A stretch of DNA of 44,438 nt from Bacillota bacterium (GCA_023402395.1 JAEYGI010000037.1:1-44438); one strand, 5' to 3'; positions 1 through 8,143 are shown, counted from the first letter of the stretch. Numbers and translations are program-made. Notes: generated from the sequence alone by a model not told the origin.

Positions 1-110
1 CAAAAGCGAGGAGTTCTAGGCGCGACCGAGCGAGAACCGGAGCCGTACTCAATGTACGGTGAGGATCGCAGCGACCGAGCAACGACGAAATCCGACGCTT
101 TTCACGGCGC
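1..110. repeat. Structured GC-rich element with inverted ends
   Basis: The stretch is bounded by AAAAGCG (2-8) and its complement CGCTTTT (96-102). It holds a small palindrome CGTACTCAATGTACG (43-57) and two copies of CGACCGAGC. No convincing gene overlaps it: the short reading frames here lack good ribosome binding sites. It lies downstream of the helicase gene and could be a terminator-proximal fold or a dispersed palindromic repeat cut by the window edge. The rest of the stretch up to the helicase stop (111-199) shows nothing recognisable. Confidence 0.35.
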
Positions 111-199
111 ATCAACCAATCCGGCAAATCTTTCAGAACCTCTTTCATTTTTCTTTCTTGATTCTTTCCAAAAATCTTGCAGAGCTGCCCGGCCCTTCC

Positions 200-2557
200 T
201 CAATCCTCCCAAAATTTGCGGATCGCCGCGCGGTAATCGGGGTCCGAGAACGGGCGGCCGGGCGCGAACCAGTCCGGCGGAAGCAACTCTTGATACTGTT
301 CGGTGGCGAATCTGTCATCCAACAGCATCACCACTCCCCGGTCCTCCGGAGTCCGGAACACCCGACCGGCCGACTGCACCACCCGGATCAGCCCCGGAAT
401 CACATAAGCGTAGAGCATGCCCCGTTCGTCCCGCTCGTCGAAGTACATCCGGATCAATTCCTGTTCCTCATTGACCAGTGGCAGCCCCGGCCCGACGATG
501 ATCACGCCAATTAATTCCTCACCGGGCAGATCGATCCCCTCTCCGAAAATCCCGCCGAGCACCGCCAGGCCCAGATGGGACTCGGTTCCGGGAGCGGTCA
601 GCCGCTTCAGGAAATCCCGGCGCTGCCGGTCGCTCATGCCCTGATGCTGGATGAAGACGGACGCCCGGCCGGCCAGCCGCTCCCGGATCAAGGGCAGCGT
701 GGTTTGGAGATAGGCGTAGGACGGAAAGAACATCAGATAATTGCCGGGCTTGGCCGCGACTAGATCGGCGGCGCATTGCGCCACGGCCGGCGCCGAAGCG
801 GCCCGGGCCGTGTAACGGGTGCTGATGCCCGGCACATGCAGATAGAGCCGGTTCTCCTGGGGAAAGGGCGACGGAAGCCGGAGCTGGAGCGCGCCGGGCC
901 GGCCACCCAGCAGTTCCCGGAAATAATCGGCCGGGGAAAGGGTCGCCGAGAAGAAAACGGCGGTCCGGGAATATTCCAGGCGGTTTTTGAGTTGCGGCCC
1001 GGGGTTCAGGCAATAAATCCGGAGGGTGACGCCGTCCGTGTCGTCCTTGACGTACAACGCGTAGTCCCGGCTCAGGCCGGGGATGATCCGGAGCAGGCCG
1101 GTCAGTTGATAATAAAACTCCTCGATCCGCTCCAGCGCCGGATCGGCCGACTGCCGACGCAGAAAGCGCTCGATGAGGGCGGCGAGCTTCTCCAGGGCCG
1201 GTTCGAACAGATCAGGCAGTTGGCTCAGGCGGAGGCCGGGCCGGCCTTCCTTCCAGATCGTCCGCTGCCAGGTGTCGAAAAAATCAATCACCGCGGCCAG
1301 GCCGGCGGCCAACTGGGGGTGGCGGGGGCGGAGCGTCTCTTCCAGCTTAATCAGGTCCGGCTGGCGCAGCGCGGCCGAGTACATCTCCCGGCCCCGGGCC
1401 ACCAGGTTGTGGGCTTCATCGATTAAAAAGAGACAATCCCGTTTTTTGGCGCCGAGAAAGAAGCGGCGCAGATACACGCCGGGATCAAAGACATAGTTAT
1501 AATCGCCGACGATCAGATCGCAACGCTTGGCCAGATCCAACGCGAGATCGAACGGGCAGGCCCGGTGGTTGAGCGCCCATTCCCGGACCAGCTCCGGAGT
1601 GATCAGTTCCACCGCCGGGAGGCTGGCGAGGACCGGGTCGGCCTTCTCGTAATAATCGGCCGCATAGGGGCAGGCGTCGGGGTGACAGCGGCTGCCGGGG
1701 TTGAGGCAGACCCGGTCCTTGGCTTCGATGAAAACGGTCCGCAGCCGTAGGCCGTCCTCTTTTAGCCGCAGCACGGTTTTTTTCAAAATCTCCTTGCCCA
1801 GGGTCTTGGCGGTCAGAAAGAAGATTCGCTCAATCCCGTCTCCGGCGGCCAGTGCTTTTAAGGCCGGGAAGAGAACAGCGACGGTTTTACCGATGCCGGT
1901 CGCCGCCTCCGCGAACAGATCCTGTTCGGAGGCGATGGCTTGTTCCACGGCGGCTATCAATTGTTCCTGGCCGGCCCGGAGTTGCCGGTGAGGAAAGGAC
2001 AGTTTCCGGAGGGACACGTCGCGCACCCGGCGCCAATCGAGCAGATCGGCCAGCTTTTCCAGGTAGGATCCGGCCAGGGACTGAAAGAACTCCACTGCCT
2101 CCGCCGGAGTGAGCGTTACCGGGAACGAACGTTCCGATAAATCATCCAGATTGAGATAGGTCAACCGGCCGCTGATCCGGCGCTCCGGTTCCCGGGCCAT
2201 CAGGAAATACAGATACAAGCGGAGCTGGGCCTGGTGGACCGGGTAATGATCGGCCGCCAGTTCGGAGAGGGGAAGATAGGTGGTTTTCACTTCTTCGGCG
2301 ACCAGCCCGTCTTCCGTCTCCAACAGGCCGTCGATCCGGCCGCGCAGGACCAGCTCGAACCGGGGGTGGCTATTGTCGACGAACTCGATGGGAACCTCCG
2401 GCCGGTATCCCGGGAGGCGCCGAGACGAGACCAACTGATGGCCTTCGGTACCCTCCTGGCCCCGGGTGGCCGGGACAAAGGCGGCGCCCAGGTTTTTGGG
2501 GTGGAACAACACGGCGAGAAAGTCAGTCACTGCAACAGAGACCCGCTCTTTGGACAC
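200..2557 (-). CDS. DinG/XPD-family ATP-dependent DNA helicase with N-terminal PD-(D/E)XK-like domain
   Basis: This is a superfamily 2 helicase of the Rad3/XPD/DinG group, 785 aa, expected to unwind DNA with ATP, probably in repair or replication-conflict resolution. The Walker A motif (AATGIGKT, near residue 220) and the DEAH box (LIDEAHN, near residue 378) are intact. Between them lies a cysteine cluster (RVCLNPGSRC, DACPY, RACPF) that matches the iron-sulfur domain of XPD/DinG enzymes. Residues 70-100 carry GRIDG followed by EEVK, the D...ExK pattern of RecB/Cas4-type nucleases (D76, E89, K91), so a nuclease-like module appears fused in front. The start is GTG, chosen because GGAGGAG lies 6 nt upstream. 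It is transcribed divergently from the PBP gene. The helicase assignment is firm; nuclease activity is inferred. Confidence 0.9.
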   Translation of the reverse strand: MSKERVSVAVTDFLAVLFHPKNLGAAFVPATRGQEGTEGHQLVSSRRLPGYRPEVPIEFVDNSHPRFELVLRGRIDGLLETEDGLVAEEVKTTYLPLSELAADHYPVHQAQLRLYLYFLMAREPERRISGRLTYLNLDDLSERSFPVTLTPAEAVEFFQSLAGSYLEKLADLLDWRRVRDVSLRKLSFPHRQLRAGQEQLIAAVEQAIASEQDLFAEAATGIGKTVAVLFPALKALAAGDGIERIFFLTAKTLGKEILKKTVLRLKEDGLRLRTVFIEAKDRVCLNPGSRCHPDACPYAADYYEKADPVLASLPAVELITPELVREWALNHRACPFDLALDLAKRCDLIVGDYNYVFDPGVYLRRFFLGAKKRDCLFLIDEAHNLVARGREMYSAALRQPDLIKLEETLRPRHPQLAAGLAAVIDFFDTWQRTIWKEGRPGLRLSQLPDLFEPALEKLAALIERFLRRQSADPALERIEEFYYQLTGLLRIIPGLSRDYALYVKDDTDGVTLRIYCLNPGPQLKNRLEYSRTAVFFSATLSPADYFRELLGGRPGALQLRLPSPFPQENRLYLHVPGISTRYTARAASAPAVAQCAADLVAAKPGNYLMFFPSYAYLQTTLPLIRERLAGRASVFIQHQGMSDRQRRDFLKRLTAPGTESHLGLAVLGGIFGEGIDLPGEELIGVIIVGPGLPLVNEEQELIRMYFDERDERGMLYAYVIPGLIRVVQSAGRVFRTPEDRGVVMLLDDRFATEQYQELLPPDWFAPGRPFSDPDYRAAIRKFWED

Positions 2558-2781
2558 GGACTACTCCTCCAAAACAGAACGAAATCGGACCGGAAGCAAA
2601 ACCGGTGTTTCGCTTGTTTGTTTCGGCGGCGGGCCACGGAGTCCCTGCGCCGGAGGTGAAAAATTTTTAGTTGCGCTTTTCCATCCTTCTCCAGTATGCG
2701 GATTTGACTTCCCTGTTAAAGCTAAACTGAATGCGGCGATCAAACCGCCTTTGGCGGTGGTATCGTTGGACGGGTGAGGGC

Positions 2782-4689
2782 ATGGCGCGTAATCGGAGAA
2801 AAATCGCAAAGCGGCCCCGGCGGGGCAAACTGCTCCGGACAATTGTCGGGCTGGCGCTGGCCGGCGGGTTCGGCTTGGTGATCTTGATCTTTTTCAATCC
2901 CTGGGTCTGGCGGCTCGATCTCCGGGCTCACCTGGAGGAGAACAAAATCGCCTCGACCGTTTTTGACCGTGACGGGGAAACAGTGGCCACCCTTTACGCC
3001 AAAACCCGCCTCTGGGCGCCGATCAGTACGATCCCCGCCGCACTGCAGCAAGCGTTTGTGGCCACCGAAGACACCCGGTTTTATGAGCATAAAGGAATCG
3101 ACGTCAAGGGGATTTTACGCGCGCTCTACATTGACATCCGGGAGGGCCGCAAGGTGCAGGGCGGCAGCACCATCACCCAGCAACTGGTGAAGAACTTGTT
3201 CTTCACCCAAGAGAAGCTTTTTTTCCGGAAAATAATGGAGATGGCCTATGCCATCCGGATCGAGCAGCAATATACCAAAGCGCAGATTTTGGAATTTTAT
3301 ACGAACACCATTTACCTGGGAACCGGCGCTTGGGGGGTGGCTTCGGCCGCGCAGGTTTACTTCGGGAAACCCGTGCGTGACCTGGATGTGGACGAAGCGG
3401 CGCTTATCGCCGGCTTGGCCAAGAGCCCGGAATATTACTCGCCGTTCAAGCACCCCCAGGCCGCCCTGGACCGCCGCAATCTGGTGCTGGCGCTGATGCG
3501 CAACCAAGGCTACCTCCCGGCCGCCATGGCGGAGGAGATGGCCAAGCGGCCGGTCGACGCCTTGAGTGGCCCCGGCTCGACCTATGTGGGAGCCTATTTT
3601 GTCGATTATGCGCTGAACGCCCTGGCGAAAGAGACCCGCTACAGTGAAACCGATCTCCGGACCGGCGGGTTCCGGATTTATACCACCATGGATCGCCGGG
3701 TGCAGCGGGAAGCCGAGGCCGCGCTGGCCATTTTGCCGGTGGCGGGCAAGGATCGCTGGGGCGTGACCGAGCCGCAGGGCGCCGTGGTCGCCCTGGATCC
3801 CAAAAACGGAGCCATTCTCGGCCTGGTCGGCGGCAGGCGGTATTCGGCGGCCGAAACCAACCGGGCGTTTCAAATTCACCGGCAGCCGGGTTCGGCCATC
3901 AAGCCCTTTCTGTTCGCGACCGCGGTGGAAGCGGGCTATGGACCGGACACCCCGGTGGTCGACCGGCCAGTGGAATTCGAAGTCAACGGGCGATTATGGC
4001 GGCCCCAGAATTACGACGGTGAATACCGGGGCGTGATCAGTTTGCGGACCGCGCTGGAGGAGTCGGTCAACACCGTGGCCGTTCAATTGGTGCAGACGCT
4101 GGGGCCGGCCAATGTCTTCGCCCTGGCGGAGCGGATGGGACTGACCAGCCTGGTCAGCCAGGGGGAGCGGAACGACCGTTCGCTGGCGCCGCTGGCGTTG
4201 GGCGGCCTGACCAAGGGCGTCACCCTGCTGGAGCTGACCGCGGCCTACAGCGCGTTTGCCAATCAAGGTCTCCGCTCCGAGCCGTTCGGGATCTACCGGG
4301 TCTACGACCGCCGCGGCAAACTGATCTATCGCGGCCGGTTCCGGCAGGAACGGGTGATCCAGCCGGAGACCGCCACATCCCTGACTTCGATGATGGAAGG
4401 GGTGATCGCGCGCGGAACCGGCATCCGGGCCAGGATCGGCCTTCCGGCCGCGGGCAAGACCGGCACCACCAACAACAATACCAACGGCTGGTTCATCGGC
4501 TACAGCGGCGACCTGCTGGCCGGAGTCTGGATCGGCAACGATCGGGCCAGCAAGCCGCTGGTGGTCAAAGGGGTTGCCTTAGGAAGCGGAATGGCCTCGG
4601 AGATCTGGGGAAGATTTGCCGGACGGACGCTGGTAAAACCTGCCGCAGCTCCGCCAGACTGGCCAGCATCAAAAAAATCTGCGCGATAG
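2782..4689 (+). CDS. Class A penicillin-binding protein (PBP1A family), copy 1
   Basis: Bifunctional murein synthase of about 635 aa: an N-terminal GT51 glycosyltransferase polymerises lipid II and a C-terminal transpeptidase cross-links the strands, outside the cytoplasmic membrane. A basic cytoplasmic tail and one membrane helix (LLRTIVGLALAGGFGLVILI) come first. The glycosyltransferase motifs EDTRFYEHKGID and GGSTITQQLVKN follow, then transpeptidase motifs SAIK (serine nucleophile), SVN and KTGTT. The start at 2782 has GGTGAGGG upstream; an in-frame ATG at 2731 would add 17 residues but has no ribosome binding site. Its 3' end overlaps the convergent flippase gene by 125 bp. A paralogue lies at 10164-12272. 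Confidence 0.94.
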   Translation: MARNRRKIAKRPRRGKLLRTIVGLALAGGFGLVILIFFNPWVWRLDLRAHLEENKIASTVFDRDGETVATLYAKTRLWAPISTIPAALQQAFVATEDTRFYEHKGIDVKGILRALYIDIREGRKVQGGSTITQQLVKNLFFTQEKLFFRKIMEMAYAIRIEQQYTKAQILEFYTNTIYLGTGAWGVASAAQVYFGKPVRDLDVDEAALIAGLAKSPEYYSPFKHPQAALDRRNLVLALMRNQGYLPAAMAEEMAKRPVDALSGPGSTYVGAYFVDYALNALAKETRYSETDLRTGGFRIYTTMDRRVQREAEAALAILPVAGKDRWGVTEPQGAVVALDPKNGAILGLVGGRRYSAAETNRAFQIHRQPGSAIKPFLFATAVEAGYGPDTPVVDRPVEFEVNGRLWRPQNYDGEYRGVISLRTALEESVNTVAVQLVQTLGPANVFALAERMGLTSLVSQGERNDRSLAPLALGGLTKGVTLLELTAAYSAFANQGLRSEPFGIYRVYDRRGKLIYRGRFRQERVIQPETATSLTSMMEGVIARGTGIRARIGLPAAGKTGTTNNNTNGWFIGYSGDLLAGVWIGNDRASKPLVVKGVALGSGMASEIWGRFAGRTLVKPAAAPPDWPASKKSAR

Positions 4690-5947
4690 TGATAGCCCAA
4701 GCCGCTCCCTCGATCCCCAGCATGGCGGTGAGGACCATTAATAAGGCGGTTTTCAGCCCCACTGCCCACAAGCTCAGCAGCAGGATCCGGTCGGTGGCGC
4801 CGAGGGCGGTCAGAACCGTCAGATTCAAGGCTGCTATTCCGGTAAATGGCAGCGCGATGACGCTCAGCCGGATCAAACGTACCGGCGACGGATCATTGTA
4901 AAGCCACTGGGAAAGGAAACCCGCCCCGGCCATGATCAGGACCAGACCGGCCAAACAGAGCAAAATCCCGACGGTGTAATAGCGGATTAGTTTGCGGCCG
5001 ATCCGTTGATAGTCCCGGTTTTTCCAAAAGGCGCTGATCTGGGGCGAGAGCACCGAGGCCAGCGGCGCCAGGAAGATTAACGGGAAATACGAGATGGGCT
5101 CAGCCATCCCGGTCAATTTGCCGAACAGTCCCGTGCTCTCAAAAACCGAGTATCCGCTTTGGATCAGAAAATGGGGAATGATCACGGCTTCGGCGGCCAT
5201 GCTGACCGAGGTCACAATCTGATTTAGCAACAGCGGCCCGGCGAAACGCATAATCGACGAGCGCGGCAAATCCACCGCCTCCAGCTCGGCCGCATCCAGC
5301 GTATTCCCGGGCCGGGGCGCGCGAAGCTTGTAGATGACCAGCAGCGTTCCCAGACAAGCGACCTCGCCCATAGTTAGCCCCAACACCGGATAGGAATTGA
5401 TCGACGCTGGCGCCAGACTGGCCAGTGCGCCCACCAGCAGCGCGGTGGTGCCGATCTCGACCACTTGCTCGAAGACTTCCGAGGCGGCGGTGGGCGCCAT
5501 CTTCGAAAAACCCTGAAAATAGCCGCGGTAAATGGCGGAAAGGGCGGAAAAAGGAATGGCGGGCGCAATGATGAACAGCGCCTCCATCACCCGGTAATCG
5601 GTGAAGACGTGGCGAGTGAGCAGCGGCGCGGTCAGAAACAACAGCACCATGAAAACCAGCGCGGCTAGGCCCACCGCCCGGACCGACGTTTCGCGCAAGG
5701 ATTGGATCCGGCGGTAATCGCCGGCGCTCACATATTCCGAAACCCATTTGGTAAGGGCCAGCGGGAGCCCCATGGCGGACATCCCGCTCAGCAGCCGGTA
5801 CACCGGATACACCATCTGCAGGATGCCCAACCCTTCCGGACCGATCCGCCGGGCCAGCCAAATCCGATAAAAGGTTCCGGCCAATTGAATGGCGAGCCCC
5901 GACCCGGCCAGATATACGAAGTTCAACAGATTGGGCCGTTTTTTCAT
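4565..5947 (-). CDS. Polysaccharide/lipid flippase of the MOP superfamily (SpoVB/MurJ-like)
   Basis: Polytopic membrane protein of 460 aa with about 14 hydrophobic segments, starting MKKRPNLLNFVYLAGSGLAI, of the oligosaccharide/lipid flippase (MviN/SpoVB) type. Members move lipid-linked glycans such as lipid II across the membrane; SpoVB acts in spore cortex synthesis. The arginine-rich first loop (YRIWLARRIGPEGLG) is typical of the family. The start ATG has GGAGGAGGAAA upstream. The neighbouring class A PBP supports a role in cell wall or cortex assembly. The last roughly 40 residues (ending RSPRPFRFLRQPL) are encoded opposite the PBP C-terminus and look like a run-on tail. SpoVB versus another MOP flippase cannot be settled here. 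Confidence 0.88.
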   Translation of the reverse strand: MKKRPNLLNFVYLAGSGLAIQLAGTFYRIWLARRIGPEGLGILQMVYPVYRLLSGMSAMGLPLALTKWVSEYVSAGDYRRIQSLRETSVRAVGLAALVFMVLLFLTAPLLTRHVFTDYRVMEALFIIAPAIPFSALSAIYRGYFQGFSKMAPTAASEVFEQVVEIGTTALLVGALASLAPASINSYPVLGLTMGEVACLGTLLVIYKLRAPRPGNTLDAAELEAVDLPRSSIMRFAGPLLLNQIVTSVSMAAEAVIIPHFLIQSGYSVFESTGLFGKLTGMAEPISYFPLIFLAPLASVLSPQISAFWKNRDYQRIGRKLIRYYTVGILLCLAGLVLIMAGAGFLSQWLYNDPSPVRLIRLSVIALPFTGIAALNLTVLTALGATDRILLLSLWAVGLKTALLMVLTAMLGIEGAAWAITIAQIFLMLASLAELRQVLPASVRQIFPRSPRPFRFLRQPL

Positions 5948-6100
5948 GCCGTTTCCTCCTCCTAATTCCTATGGAAGCGGGAAGCCGATTATTCCTTACG
6001 AAGGGGGGGAAAACCATTGAAATGATGGAAGATGGTGGAATTGAATGAATTTACAATCAATTTACACGTCCTTCATACGTTTAACACGATCCTATGCTAT
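5948..6100. other. Upstream region of the flippase gene, AT-rich
   Basis: About 150 bp between the flippase start and the first hairpin. It contains the flippase ribosome binding site and an AT-rich stretch around 6040-6100 that could hold promoters. I could not assign a -35/-10 pair with normal spacing on either strand. Confidence 0.3.
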
Positions 6101-6136
6101 GATGAAAGCACATTCACCCCTTTTATTTTTCGATAA

Positions 6137-6192
6137 GGCTCCGGCGACGGAGCCGCTGATGAAGCCGCCCCCGATCATGGGGGCGTTTTTTT
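6137..6192 (+). ncRNA. Two tandem hairpins ending in a U tract (terminated small RNA or attenuator)
   Basis: A 7-bp stem GGCTCCG/CGGAGCC closed by a GCGA (GNRA-type) loop occupies 6137-6154. It is followed by GCTGATGAA and a second stem CGCCCCC/GGGGGCG (6166-6172 with 6179-6185) and then seven T. The second hairpin is a textbook intrinsic terminator. No gene lies directly upstream on this strand within the divergent gap, so the element may end a short untranslated transcript. The next gene is over 400 bp away. The terminator is well supported; the RNA gene itself is speculative. Confidence 0.45.
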
Positions 6193-6297
6193 GTCCGGCA
6201 GGGAGAAGCTGTTGCCGCGTCATCTTGCCTCGCTCCTTCGCATCCCCGCCTGCCGCCGCGGCCATTCGGCGTTCTTCCGCCGCAGCTCGTTTTGCTC

Positions 6298-6519
6298 CAT
6301 TGCCAACTGACTTATCCACAGTGGAAAGATACTTTTCCACATTGGCAGGTTGCAATTTACGATTGCGATCCACCAATTGGGAATTGGCAACCGGCAATTG
6401 GACATTGCCAGACAACAATCGACATGGGGAAGATCGCAATCCGGCATTGGCAAATGACATTCGACAATTGGCAACCGGCCATTGGAAATTGGATACTTGC
6501 TTTCCTCCATTGGCGGCTG
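6298..6519. repeat. 21-bp imperfect repeat array 1
   Basis: Ten consecutive 21-bp units plus a partial one, with no insertion or deletion between units. The approximate consensus is NATTGGCAANNNGCAATNNNN. Individual units differ strongly, yet ATTGG at the start and GCAAT in the second half recur in register. Because 21 is a multiple of three, the plus strand reads as heptads with a Trp at each turn (NWQPAIG, HWQMTFD, NWQPAIG). The opposite strand is open as well, so translation is not good evidence of coding. The same consensus recurs at 30538-30714. Confidence 0.85.
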
Positions 6520-6597
6520 GACGGAGCGGGGAATGAAGCAATTCCGTTCGGAAAGAATATGATCCTGAGCACGGGAACTATGCAAGGAGGTCATTGA

Positions 6598-6801
6598 ATG
6601 AACGGGGTCCGAAAATCCGAATCCGAATCCGATTTCCGCCTGCTCGACGACGCGGCCGAGACCGGGGACGGCATGATGCTGAGCGCGCTGGCGGATCAGC
6701 CGGGGGAGGCCGAGGCCGCCATGATTCTCAACGCCATGGTCGACGATCCGGAACAACTAAAGCGGGAGGCCGGCGAGTTGATCGAACGGCTGAAGGATTG
6801 A
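6598..6801 (+). CDS. Small acidic protein of unknown function (67 aa)
   Basis: I do not recognise this protein. It starts at ATG with a near-perfect AAGGAGGT 8 nt upstream, which is the main reason to call it. The sequence is acidic and hydrophilic with Ser/Glu-rich ends (MNGVRKSESESDFRLLDDAAE) and is likely helical in its second half (EQLKREAGELIERLKD). No signal peptide, membrane helix or cysteine is present. A strong intrinsic terminator follows 27 bp after the stop, so it is probably a single-gene unit separate from the ABC transporter genes downstream. Confidence 0.7.
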   Translation: MNGVRKSESESDFRLLDDAAETGDGMMLSALADQPGEAEAAMILNAMVDDPEQLKREAGELIERLKD

Positions 6802-6828
6802 GCGCCGCAGCGCGGAACCGATGGCCGG

Positions 6829-6876
6829 AAGAACCGGTTTCGAGGCAAATTGCCCCGGAACCGGTTCTTTCATTCA
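6829..6876 (+). terminator. Intrinsic terminator after the 67-aa gene
   Basis: Long stem with AAGAACCGGTT (6829-6839) pairing AACCGGTTCTT (6859-6869), extended inward by CGAGGCAA/GCCCCG, followed by TTTCATTC. It separates the small gene from the ABC transporter. Confidence 0.75.
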
Positions 6877-6883
6877 TGGCCCG

Positions 6884-6970
6884 GCCCGCTCCGGCATACA
6901 TATGTCGTAGGCGGGCAACCGCAAGCACCTCCTTTGTGCCGAAAGCATACTATACCACAAAGGAGGGGGT
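6884..6970 (+). promoter_or_regulatory. Structured leader with Shine-Dalgarno-sequestering hairpin
   Basis: CCTCCTTTGTG (6928-6938) is perfectly complementary over 11 bp to CACAAAGGAGG (6956-6966), which contains the ribosome binding site of the binding-protein gene starting at 6976. The loop is 17 nt. Just upstream GCCCGC (6884-6889) can pair with GCGGGC (6911-6916), giving a second hairpin. The arrangement would block translation initiation unless opened. I do not match it to a known riboswitch class. Confidence 0.6.
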
Positions 6971-6975
6971 ACGAT

Positions 6976-7971
6976 TTGAAAAAAGGATTCGGTATCGTTC
7001 TGGCGGGGTTGCTGATCTTCGGAAGCATCGCCTGGGGCGCGCCGTCCACCAACCGGGTGCGTCTGTCCGAGGTGGTCCGGTCGGTCTTTTATGCGCCGAT
7101 GTATGTCTCGATCCAGAAGGGGTTCTTTAAGGAGCAGGGGATCGAAATCGAGCTTTCGACAGCCTGGGGTGCGGACAAAGGAGCGGCGGCGCTGGTCTCC
7201 GGCAGTGTCGAGGTTGGTTTCTTCGGGCCGGAGGCGGCGGTGTACGTCTATAATCAGGGCGCAGTCAATTATCTGGTCGCCTTCGCCCAACTGACCAAGG
7301 GCGACGGTTCGTTCTTCATGGCCCGCAAGCCCATGCCCGACTTCGACTGGAAGGATGTCAGGGGCAAGACGATCATCGGCGGCCGGAAAGGCGGCGTGCC
7401 GCAGATGGTCATGGAGTATGTGCTCCGGCAGAACGGCCTGAACCTGGAGAAGGACCTCAATATGCTGCAAAACATCCAGTTCACGGCGACGGCCGGCGCC
7501 TTTCAGAGCGGGGTGGGCGATTTCATTCAGCTCTTCGAACCCACGGTTTCGGTGTTGGAACGGGAAGGCGTCGGCTATGTGGTCGCTTCGTTCCGGACCG
7601 CCGGCGGCGTGGTTCCGTATACGGTCTTTCACGCCCGGAGGGACTTTTTAAGTAAAAACCCCAAATTGCTGCAGCGGTTCACCAATGCCGTCTATAAAGG
7701 ACAGATCTGGGTCCAGAACCATTCCACGGCTCAGATCGTGGAGACCATCGCCGGATTTTTCCCGGATATGGATCGAGATATTCTGACCCGGTCGGTCCGG
7801 CGTTACAAAGACCAGGACAGTTGGTCCCAGAACCCAATCCTGACCAAGGCGGCGTTCACCCGGCTACAGGATATCATCCAGAGCGCCGGTGAACTCGACA
7901 AACGGGTCCCTTATGAGAAGATGGTCAATACCCAATTCGCCATGCAGGCTGTAAAAGATATTCAAGAGTAA
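6976..7971 (+). CDS. ABC transporter substrate-binding protein (SsuA/TauA/NMT1-like)
   Basis: Secreted or lipid-anchored periplasmic binding protein of 331 aa that delivers a small organic ligand to the permease encoded downstream. The start is TTG at 6976, placed 6 nt after AAGGAGGGGG; it yields a clean signal peptide (KKGFGIVLAGLLIFGSIAWGA). The mature N-terminus has the NMT1/SsuA signature FYAPMYVSIQKGFFKEQGIE, followed by ALVSGSVEVGFFGPEAAV. The family binds sulfonates, taurine, nitrate or pyrimidine precursors, and the ligand cannot be read from sequence. Translation is probably controlled by the leader hairpin. The 150-bp double-hairpin repeat starts right after its stop and separates it from the ATPase gene. 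Confidence 0.88.
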   Translation: MKKGFGIVLAGLLIFGSIAWGAPSTNRVRLSEVVRSVFYAPMYVSIQKGFFKEQGIEIELSTAWGADKGAAALVSGSVEVGFFGPEAAVYVYNQGAVNYLVAFAQLTKGDGSFFMARKPMPDFDWKDVRGKTIIGGRKGGVPQMVMEYVLRQNGLNLEKDLNMLQNIQFTATAGAFQSGVGDFIQLFEPTVSVLEREGVGYVVASFRTAGGVVPYTVFHARRDFLSKNPKLLQRFTNAVYKGQIWVQNHSTAQIVETIAGFFPDMDRDILTRSVRRYKDQDSWSQNPILTKAAFTRLQDIIQSAGELDKRVPYEKMVNTQFAMQAVKDIQE

Positions 7972-7972
7972 T

Positions 7973-8122
7973 CTATATAAGATGAAAAAAGTTTTAGGAA
8001 ATAAATTCACATCCCTAAGCCTCGGCTGTGAATAGGCAAATGATTGAACTTTTTTCATCTTATGAATTAAGGAAACATGTCGCAATTGATCCGGGCGTTC
8101 AAAAGACTTATTGCGACATATT
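7973..8122 (+). repeat. 150-bp double-hairpin repeat, copy A
   Basis: Arm 1 has AAGATGAAAAAAGTT (7979-7993) pairing AACTTTTTTCATCTT (8047-8061), with an inner pair ATTCACA/TGTGAAT. Arm 2 has ATGTCGCAAT (8077-8086) pairing ATTGCGACAT (8110-8119). Two other copies lie at 9820-9974 (same strand) and 23078-23231 (opposite strand). Complementary changes keep the outer stems. It sits inside the ABC transporter operon, between the binding-protein and ATPase genes. Confidence 0.9.
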
Positions 8123-8143
8123 AAAATCAAGCGGGAGGTTCCC

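Noticed and set aside
52..514. Two plus-strand frames at the window start
   Set aside because: They run through the structured element and antisense to the helicase gene; no ribosome binding site.
6155..6192. Hammerhead ribozyme (CTGATGA core)
   Set aside because: The GAAA core segment and a third stem are missing; the following hairpin is a terminator.
6137..6192. Fluoride riboswitch
   Set aside because: GCTGATGA resembles its 3' half, but the 5' GGNGATGG part and a fluoride-related gene are absent.
6092..6756. Overlapping open frames on both strands in array 1
   Set aside because: They arise from the 21-bp periodicity and lack ribosome binding sites or family resemblance.
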